Positions 29,001 through 36,155 of a stretch of 50,647 bases of DNA are shown here, piece after piece. Source of the stretch: Verrucomicrobiota bacterium. GTDB lineage: Bacteria > Verrucomicrobiota > Verrucomicrobiia > Limisphaerales > CANJSG01. The DNA is taken from contig CANJSG010000004.1 in NCBI GenBank assembly GCA_947476875.1, positions 1-50,647 on the forward strand. The letters are read 5' to 3'. Both the position numbers and the translations under genes were made by a program. How positions within the stretch are numbered: position 1 is the first letter of the stretch; each line of letters begins with the position of its first letter. Under the pieces are notes generated by a model. The model was not told the origin of the DNA, did not search any database, and saw only the letters and a program-made list of their open reading frames with translations.

Positions 29001-29440
29001 CCGGTGGACACAAGCGCGGTGGTCTTGCTGGCCGACTTTTCATCGCGCGGGTCGATGGCGCCGTCGTTCACCCATTGCGTCAGGTCGGCGATGACCGCAT
29101 CGGGCAGGCGCGCCTTGGGCGGCATTTGCAGATCGCGGTTCGCATAGCCGACGGATTCGATGAGCAGGCTTCGGCTGGCGTCGCCCGGAACGAGCGCAGC
29201 CTTCGTATCGCCGCCCCGCAAGACACCCGACTTCGAGTCCAGGCGCAGTCCGCCCTTCAGCTTCTTGCTCTCGGCGCTGTGGCATTCGTAACAGTGCTCG
29301 ACGAGGACCGGCCGGATGCGCTGCTCGAAGAAAGCCAGCTTGGCGTCATCGACGCCGGCCGCCTGGGCCGAAACGCCGACGAGTCCGACCGCAAAGGCGG
29401 ACAGCAATTCGCTCAGGCGTGTTGAAAAGCGCGGTGACAT
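26069..29440 (-). CDS. DUF1549/DUF1553 planctomycete-type cytochrome protein with LamG-like insert
   Basis: PSCyt1-type heme site [25 protein letters not shown]; DUF1549 region [25 protein letters not shown]; LamG-like [17 protein letters not shown]...[21 protein letters not shown]; DUF1553-type C-terminus. Confidence 0.9.
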   Translation of the reverse strand: [1123 protein letters not shown]

Positions 29441-29536
29441 GTCTGGAAGGCTTTGTTGGACGCTGCCCTGCCCGAAGGCATTCGGAAAGTCTGGGCACTG
29501 CGAAATCTGGACTAGGAACGGCCGCTGCCGTCCGCG

Positions 29537-31147
29537 TCACACCCCGAACTTCGCTTCGCCCGGCGCACTGCTGCCAGCGTGTTTGATCCGGCTCTGCGGA
29601 TTGGCGGCCAGATGTTGCAGCGTCTTGAAGATCGTTTCCGTCTCCGCACTGCCGAGCGCGGTGGCGATCTGCGCGGCGGTGAAGCTCAGGCCGGGATGGG
29701 CCTTAAGGTGGGCTTCAACCTTGAGCTTCAGCGCGAGCACGACACCTGCCGCCTTCTTCCCCGCTTCGACGCCGGGCTGGTGGTAGGCATTGATGTTGAC
29801 GAGCGAGGCGTAGAGGCCGACCGCGCGTTCGAACAAGGCGATGAGGGCGCCGACGGTGAAGGCGCTGACCTCCGGCACGGTGATGGTGATGGATTGGCGT
29901 CCGCTTTCGTAGAGCGCCTCGCGGGTGCCGAGGAGGAAGCCATTGAGGAAGTCGCCCGACGTCACTCCGGGTTCGACCTCGATGCTCGCGGCAGCGCGGT
30001 CGCGCAGCACTTCCACGAAGACGACGAAAAAGTTGTTCACGCCGTCGCGCAACTGCTGGACGTAGGCGTGCTGGTCGGTGGAACCCTTGTTGCCATAGAC
30101 GGCGATTCCCTGGTTCACGACCTTGCCGGCGAGGTCGAGTTCCTTGCCGAGGGATTCCATCACGAGCTGCTGGAGATACTTGGCGAAGAGTTCGAGACGG
30201 TCCTTGTAGGGCAGGACGACCATGTCCTTGGACCCTTTTCCGTCACCGATGAAGTGCCAACAGAGCGCAAGCTGCGCGGCCGGGTTCGCCTCGGCGTCGG
30301 CCACACGGGTGACGGCGTCGGTCGCCTTGGCTCCGGCGAGCATGCCCCGGATGTCGAGGCCCTGGAGCGCGGCGGGCAGCAAACCGACGGCGGAGAGTTC
30401 GCTCGTGCGTCCGCCGACCCAGTCCCACATGGGGAAATTCTTCAACCAGTTCCCTGCGGTGGCGGTCTTGTGCAACGCGCTGCCCGTGCCGGTGACGGCG
30501 ACGGCGTGTCTGCCGAAATCGAGGCCGGCCTTGTCGTAGGCGGCCTTGGCTTCGAGCATGCCGTTGCGGGTCTCGGGGGTCCCGCCGGACTTGGAGATGA
30601 CAAGTGCCAAGGTGACGCCGAGCTGGCCGTCGAGGCGGGCGAGCGTCCTGTCGATTCCGTCGGGGTCTGTGTTGTCGAAGAAGTTGACCGCCATCTTGTC
30701 GGTCTTGGGATGGCCGAGGGCGTTGGCCACGAACTGCGGCCCGAGCGCGGATCCACCGATGCCGATGACGAGGACGTTTTTGAAGGGGCCGGCAGCCCCT
30801 TTCACTTGGGCCGAATGCACGGCGGCGGCGAAGGCTTCGATGTTCCTCAGGGTATTCTCGATTTCCGCGGCGATCTCCTTCGTGGGCGCGAGCGCGGCGT
30901 CACGCAGCCAGTAGTGGCCGACCATGCGTTTCTCGTCCGGATTGGCGATCGCGCCCGCTTCCAGCGCGGTCATGGCGGCGAAGGCCCTGTCGATCGCGGG
31001 CTTGGACTTGGCGAAGAAATCCTCGGGGAAGTTGACGCGGCTGATGTCCAGCGACAGGCCGGCGGAGGGGAACTCGCGGTAGAACTTTTGGAAACGGTCC
31101 CAGATCTGTGCCTTTGTCGCCTTCATGGTGGCGACAGCAGTAAACAT
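29537..31147 (-). CDS. pgi: Glucose-6-phosphate isomerase with C-terminal extension
   Basis: [78 protein letters not shown]. Confidence 0.93.
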   Translation of the reverse strand: MFTAVATMKATKAQIWDRFQKFYREFPSAGLSLDISRVNFPEDFFAKSKPAIDRAFAAMTALEAGAIANPDEKRMVGHYWLRDAALAPTKEIAAEIENTLRNIEAFAAAVHSAQVKGAAGPFKNVLVIGIGGSALGPQFVANALGHPKTDKMAVNFFDNTDPDGIDRTLARLDGQLGVTLALVISKSGGTPETRNGMLEAKAAYDKAGLDFGRHAVAVTGTGSALHKTATAGNWLKNFPMWDWVGGRTSELSAVGLLPAALQGLDIRGMLAGAKATDAVTRVADAEANPAAQLALCWHFIGDGKGSKDMVVLPYKDRLELFAKYLQQLVMESLGKELDLAGKVVNQGIAVYGNKGSTDQHAYVQQLRDGVNNFFVVFVEVLRDRAAASIEVEPGVTSGDFLNGFLLGTREALYESGRQSITITVPEVSAFTVGALIALFERAVGLYASLVNINAYHQPGVEAGKKAAGVVLALKLKVEAHLKAHPGLSFTAAQIATALGSAETETIFKTLQHLAANPQSRIKHAGSSAPGEAKFGV

Positions 31148-31411
31148 CCCGGTCGGCTGGCGAAAGCCGAAACGCTCCCCGGCCTTCAGGCAGCAATCCG
31201 GCTGATGCTCCCGACATGCCCGCTGATAAGTCGATCACTACGCCGGATGCAGTCCTTGGATCGAATTTGCCCGCATTGCCGGTCGGGCTCAGGCGCTTCT
31301 CCGCCAGCGGGAGCCCCGGCGCGTCGGGATCCGCCGTGGCCACGATCATGCAATCAAGCGAGGCTGAATGGGGGTTGCACGGCAAATGGGATTCCATTAG
31401 AAACCCCGGGC

Positions 31412-32149
31412 ATGAAGCTCCTGAAACCCCTGCTCGCTTCCGCTTTGCTGGCATTGCCTGCCGCGCCAATGACTGTTCGGGCCGAAGATTCCGACGCCCA
31501 AAAGCAAGCCATTGAAGTCCTGCGCCGCGTCCAAGATTCCCGCTCCGGCAAGCCCGCCCCCAAAGCCACGGCTGCCCCGTCCAAGGCCGCCGCCGCACCT
31601 GCGAAGCCTGCGCCTATGGTCGCGAAGCCGGCCCCGGCTCCCAAGCCCGTCGAAGTGAAGAAGCCCGCCGCTGTGGCCGTTTCCGCCCCCGTCGCCAACC
31701 CCGCTTACGTCCCGTCCGGCGACAGTCCGGCGCAGAAACAGGCGCTGGAAGCTCTCCGTGCCCAACAGGCCGCCAAGCCAGTCCCCATCGTGGTCAGCGC
31801 CCCCAAACCGATGGCTCAGCCGAAGCCTAAGCCGGCTCCAGCTCCCGCAGCCAAGCCCGTCGAGATGAAGAAGGCCGCCCCCGTGGTCGTCTCCGCCCCG
31901 AAGCCCCCGGCGCCGAAACCTGCCGTGGCAGCTTCGACACCCAAGCCCGCAGCCACGGTCGCGGCTCCGAAGTCCGTCGCCAAGCCCGCCGCTCCGACGC
32001 AGGTCAGCAAAGCGGCTCCCGCTCCCATTCCCGCGATGGCGCCGACCACCAAGGAAGGCAAGCTGGCCGAGTTGACCCGCCGCTACCTCAACGACGAGGT
32101 CACCCCGCGCGAGTATCACACCCAGCGCGCCAAGATCCTCGCTGACTAA
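31412..32149 (+). CDS. Secreted Ala/Pro/Lys-rich low-complexity protein with SHOCT-like C-terminus
   Basis: Signal peptide MKLLKPLLASALLALPAAPMTVRAED; (A/P)K-rich middle; C-terminal KEGKLAELTRRYLNDEVTPREYHTQRAKILAD. Confidence 0.75.
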   Translation: MKLLKPLLASALLALPAAPMTVRAEDSDAQKQAIEVLRRVQDSRSGKPAPKATAAPSKAAAAPAKPAPMVAKPAPAPKPVEVKKPAAVAVSAPVANPAYVPSGDSPAQKQALEALRAQQAAKPVPIVVSAPKPMAQPKPKPAPAPAAKPVEMKKAAPVVVSAPKPPAPKPAVAASTPKPAATVAAPKSVAKPAAPTQVSKAAPAPIPAMAPTTKEGKLAELTRRYLNDEVTPREYHTQRAKILAD

Positions 32150-32167
32150 GCCGGTTCCGATTTCACC

Positions 32168-32199
32168 AACCCGCCGGAGCAACTCCGGCGGGTTTTTTG
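32168..32199 (+). terminator. Rho-independent terminator
   Basis: Perfect 12-bp stem AACCCGCCGGAG / CTCCGGCGGGTT, loop CAA, followed by TTTT. Confidence 0.88.
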
Positions 32200-32267
32200 T
32201 TTCCCGCGATCGGGGCCCTGAACTTGAAACTTGGAAGTCGCTTCCGCGCCCCCTTTACTCCCCGGCC

Positions 32268-33575
32268 ATGCACAGCTTCCGTTATGTCGGTGACAAACTG
32301 TTCTGCGAAGGCGCGTCGATCGAAGCGCTCGTGAAAGAGCACGGCTCGCCGCTCTACGTCTATTCGGCGGCCACGCTGACGGACCATTTCTCCAAGCTTG
32401 ATTCCGCCCTCGCGCCACTCGACCACCTCGTGTGCTACGCGATGAAGGCCAACTCGAACGCGGCCGTCATCCGCCTTTTCGCCAATCTCGGCGGCGGCTT
32501 CGACACCGTCAGCGCGGGCGAACTCCAGCGCGTCATCGCCGCGGGCGGCGATGCGAAGAAGTGCGTTTTCGCAGGTGTCGGCAAGACCGAGGAGGAGATC
32601 ACCTTCGCCCTCAAGAAAGGCATCTACAGCTTCAACGTCGAATCCGAGCCCGAGCTCCAGCGCATCAACCGCGTCGCGGCCAAGCTCAAGAAGGTCGCGC
32701 CCATCGCCGTGCGCGTTAACCCGAACATCGACGCCGGCACCCACGCCAAGATCACGACCGGCACCTACGAGAACAAGTTCGGCATCGCCTTCGAGGAGAT
32801 CGAGGGCGTCTATGCCCGCGCCTCTAAGCTGAAGAACATCAAGCTGCGCGGCCTCCAGATGCACATCGGGTCGCAGCTCACATCCGTGAAGCCCTTCGAG
32901 GCGGCGGTGAAGAAGGTCGTCCCGCTCGTCCAGAAACTTTCTGCCCGTTACGGCTTCGAGTTCTTCAGCATCGGCGGCGGCATTGGCATCGTCTACAACC
33001 CCGCGTTGGCCAGCGCTGATCCCGCGTGGTGGAACACTCCGGAAGGAAAGAAGATCCTCACCCCTGCGACCTACGCCGCCACGCTCGTGCCGCTGCTCCA
33101 GCCGCTCGGCCTGAAGATCCTGCTGGAACCCGGCCGCTTCCTCGTCGGCAACGCCGGTGCGCTTGTCACCCGCGTCGAATACGTCAAGAAGACGGGCAAG
33201 AAGAACTTCGTCATCGTGGACGCCGCGATGAACGACCTCATCCGCCCGGCGTTCTACGACAGCTACCACGAGATCGTTCCGCTCAAGCGCAACGCCAAGG
33301 CGCCCACGATCTCCTCCGATGTCGTCGGCCCCATCTGCGAATCCGGCGACTACTTCTGCAAGGACCGCCCGCTCCAAAAGGTCGGCGAAGGCGACACCCT
33401 CGCGCTGCTCAGCGCCGGCGCCTACGGCTCCGTCATGGGCTCGAACTACAACACCCGCGGGCTGGCCACCGAGGTGCTCGTCCATGGCAAGAAGGCCGAC
33501 GTGGTCCGCAAGCGCCAGAAGATCGCCGACATCTGGGAGAACGAAGTCGTGCCCGGTTGGCTGAAGAAGGGCTGA
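32268..33575 (+). CDS. lysA: Diaminopimelate decarboxylase
   Basis: PLYVYSAATL, VCYAMKANSNAAVIRLFANLGGGFDTVSAGEL, HIGSQL, SIGGGIGIVY, LLEPGRFLVGNAGALVTRVEYVK, GPICESGDYFCKDR, GAYGSVMGSNYNTR. Confidence 0.97.
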   Translation: MHSFRYVGDKLFCEGASIEALVKEHGSPLYVYSAATLTDHFSKLDSALAPLDHLVCYAMKANSNAAVIRLFANLGGGFDTVSAGELQRVIAAGGDAKKCVFAGVGKTEEEITFALKKGIYSFNVESEPELQRINRVAAKLKKVAPIAVRVNPNIDAGTHAKITTGTYENKFGIAFEEIEGVYARASKLKNIKLRGLQMHIGSQLTSVKPFEAAVKKVVPLVQKLSARYGFEFFSIGGGIGIVYNPALASADPAWWNTPEGKKILTPATYAATLVPLLQPLGLKILLEPGRFLVGNAGALVTRVEYVKKTGKKNFVIVDAAMNDLIRPAFYDSYHEIVPLKRNAKAPTISSDVVGPICESGDYFCKDRPLQKVGEGDTLALLSAGAYGSVMGSNYNTRGLATEVLVHGKKADVVRKRQKIADIWENEVVPGWLKKG

Positions 33576-33596
33576 GCCATTCGGTTGTAAACAGGA

Positions 33597-33622
33597 AAGG
33601 CCGGGCATCGCTGCCCGGCCTT
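33597..33622. terminator. Likely bidirectional terminator hairpin between convergent lysA and the rlmI-like gene
   Basis: 11-bp stem AAGGCCGGGCA / TGCCCGGCCTT with TCGC loop; no strong U-tract. Confidence 0.6.
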
Positions 33623-33644
33623 CGCAATTGGAGTTTTACCTCGC

Positions 33645-34847
33645 TCAGCGGACCAGCTCGAAGGCGAAGCCCTTGAGGTATTCCGTCTCGGGCATCGACG
33701 GGAGGACCGGGTGGTCCGGGCTCTGGGCGTAGATGTCGACGCGGCGGAGCAGTTTCCTCTGGTCGAACGCGGCCGAGAGGATGCAGTCGAGGAACATCTG
33801 TGTGCCCACATGGTGCGAGCAGCAGAACGTCGCGAGCACGCCGCCCGGCTTGAGCAGCTTGAGCCCGCGCACGTGGATTTCCTTGTAGCCGCGCATCGCG
33901 CCTTCGACGGCCGCGCGTGTCCGCGTGAACGACGGCGGATCGAGCACGACGACGTCGAACTGGGGAATCAGCTTCTCGTGCGGGCCGGTGTGCGTGCGGG
34001 CCTTCAGCCAATCGAAGGCGTTGGCCGTCTCGAAGGTGCACTGTGCGTCGAGCTTGTTGGCCTTCGCGTTGGCCCCGGCGAATCCCGTGGCTTCCGCGCT
34101 CTGGTCCACGCCCACGACGGTCTTGGCTCCGGCCCGGGCGGCATGGAGGGAGAAACCACCGAGGAACGAGAAGCAGTCGAGCACCGTGTCGCCCTTGCGG
34201 ACGAGGTTGGCGACCTTCTGGTAGTTCACCTGCTGGTCGAGGTAGAGGCCGGTCTTGTGGCCGCCGGCGATGTCGACGTCGAACTTCAGGCCGTTGAGCT
34301 TGATGCTCACGGGCCCTTCGATCGTGCCGTGGATGACGCCGTTGGATTCTTCCATGCCCTCGAACTTGCGGAACGAGCTTTCGCTGCGTTCGACGATGGC
34401 ACGGGGCGAGAAGACCCGTTTGATGGCCTCGACGATGTGGTGCTTCCGCTTCTCCATGCCGAGGGACGAGATCTGCATGACGAAGACATCCTCATACTTG
34501 TCGAGGATCAGGCCGGTGAGCAGGTCGGACTCGGCGTTGACCACGCGGAACGACGTCGCCGTGGGCATGTGCCGCTGGCGGACGGCGAGGGCGGAGCGGA
34601 GTCGTTCCTCGAAGAAATGGACGTCGATGTCGGTGCGTTCGGAGTCGATGACGCGCACCCGGATCTTCGAGCGGGAATTGTAGAAGCCGACGCCGAGAAG
34701 GCGCTGGCGGTGGTCCTTGATCTGGACGAGGTCGCCGTCGTTGGCGGGACCGGTGAGGCGCAGGATGGCGCCTTCATAGATCCAGAGGTGGCCGGCGACG
34801 ATCCGGTCGGCTTCGCCGGGTCGGAGGAGAACAGTTGTGAGGCTCAT
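33645..34847 (-). CDS. rlmI: Class I SAM-dependent 23S rRNA (cytosine) methyltransferase, RlmI-like
   Basis: PUA-like N-terminus (AGHLWIYEGAIL); DVDIAGGHKTGLYLDQQVNY; VLDCFSFLGGFSLHAARAGA; FDVVVLDPPSFTRTRAAVEGAMRGYKEI; LATFCCSHHVG. Confidence 0.92.
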   Translation of the reverse strand: MSLTTVLLRPGEADRIVAGHLWIYEGAILRLTGPANDGDLVQIKDHRQRLLGVGFYNSRSKIRVRVIDSERTDIDVHFFEERLRSALAVRQRHMPTATSFRVVNAESDLLTGLILDKYEDVFVMQISSLGMEKRKHHIVEAIKRVFSPRAIVERSESSFRKFEGMEESNGVIHGTIEGPVSIKLNGLKFDVDIAGGHKTGLYLDQQVNYQKVANLVRKGDTVLDCFSFLGGFSLHAARAGAKTVVGVDQSAEATGFAGANAKANKLDAQCTFETANAFDWLKARTHTGPHEKLIPQFDVVVLDPPSFTRTRAAVEGAMRGYKEIHVRGLKLLKPGGVLATFCCSHHVGTQMFLDCILSAAFDQRKLLRRVDIYAQSPDHPVLPSMPETEYLKGFAFELVR

Positions 34848-34984
34848 GGTTTGTAGACAAGCGGCCGGTTCGGCCGCAAAGATCGAGATTGATACAGAAC
34901 CCGGAGGGGGAAGGAAGCACGAAACCCAAAGGCCAAAGGCCGAACTCGGATTCCAGATAGCAGACTCCAGATGCCGGATGTTCT

Positions 34985-35071
34985 GTCGCGAAGTGACTCA
35001 GGAGGGTAGCCAGCCACAAGGTGGCTGGTTCTGGTCCCGATGAATCCTCCAAGTCCTGGAGGGACGGCGGG
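34985..35071. repeat. Tri-hairpin interspersed repeat (copy A)
   Basis: GTCGCgaaGTGAC, then GCCAGCCACaagGTGGCTGGT, then GTCCTggaGGGACGGCGG; aligns with 50528-50610. Confidence 0.75.
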
Positions 35072-35207
35072 CTCTTCTTGGGCTCCCTGCCCGTCGTCCT
35101 GCTTGCTTCGTCACCTTGGTTTTCATTTGGCCTTTGGCCTTTGCTCGTCGTCATTTTCTCCCGCAATCGGCCCTTGCCCCGACGGTTCGCGCGACTAGCT
35201 TCAGCCC

Positions 35208-36155
35208 ATGTCCCCCAGCCTCCAAGATGCGCGTCCCGCAGTCAGCGGGGGCTCGTTCCTTGATCCGGCGGCCTTGATGCGCATCCGCAACCTGGAACTG
35301 CGCGCGCAGGTCGTGGTGGAGGGATTCTGGTCGGGCATGCACCGCTCGCCCTTCCACGGCTTTTCCGTCGAGTTCACCGAATACCGGCCCTACGTCGTGG
35401 GCGACGACCTGCGTTACCTCGACTGGCGGCTCGTGGCCCGGAGCGACCGCTACTACATCAAGAAATTCGAGGACGAGACGAACCTCCCGTCGCACTTGCT
35501 GCTGGATCTCAGCCCGTCGATGAACTTCAAGTCGCTCGGCTGGTCCAAGCGCGACTACGCGGCGACGTTGGCCGCGACGTTCAGCCAGTTCCTCCACGAC
35601 CAGGGCGATGCGGTGGGGTTGCTGACGTTCGATGATCGGGTGCGGGACTATCTGCCTTCGAAACATCGGAAGGGTCATCTGCGGCAGATCATGCTGGCGT
35701 TGGAAAAGCAGTCTTCGGCCCGGACCACCAGTCTCGCGGAACCGCTGAAGCGCATCGTCGAAATCGTCCGTCGCCGCGGGATGATGCTGTTGATCTCCGA
35801 CCTTCTCGCGCCGCTGGAAGACCTGGAGAAGAACCTCGGCCATCTCGCCGCGTGCGGTCATGACGTCGTCGTTTTCCAGGTGCTCGATCCGGCCGAGACG
35901 ACGTTCCAGTTCCAGAAGGCGACGCGGTTCGAGGACATGGAATCCGGTCGTGATCTCTACCTGAACCCCGCCGCTGCGCGGGAGCGCTACCTCGAGGCTT
36001 TCGGCAAACACCAGTCCGCCGCGAAGTCCCTGTGTGAACGGCTCGGCATCGCCTTCCACGTGCTGACAACGGATGTGCCGTTGGACATTGCCTTGTTTGA
36101 ATTCCTCCGCGACCGCCTCGCCCGCGGCCGCAAGCCGGTGAAGACCCGCCGCTGA
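35208..36155 (+). CDS. DUF58 domain-containing protein
   Basis: FHGFSVEFTEYRPYVVGDDLRYLDWRLVARSDRYYIKKFEDETNLPSHLLLDLSPSM. Confidence 0.93.
   Translation: MSPSLQDARPAVSGGSFLDPAALMRIRNLELRAQVVVEGFWSGMHRSPFHGFSVEFTEYRPYVVGDDLRYLDWRLVARSDRYYIKKFEDETNLPSHLLLDLSPSMNFKSLGWSKRDYAATLAATFSQFLHDQGDAVGLLTFDDRVRDYLPSKHRKGHLRQIMLALEKQSSARTTSLAEPLKRIVEIVRRRGMMLLISDLLAPLEDLEKNLGHLAACGHDVVVFQVLDPAETTFQFQKATRFEDMESGRDLYLNPAAARERYLEAFGKHQSAAKSLCERLGIAFHVLTTDVPLDIALFEFLRDRLARGRKPVKTRR

Noticed and set aside
29579-31411. N-terminal ~600 aa of ORF 29579..32149
   Set aside because: Runs antisense through pgi; the real gene starts at MKLLKPLLAS (31412) with a signal peptide.
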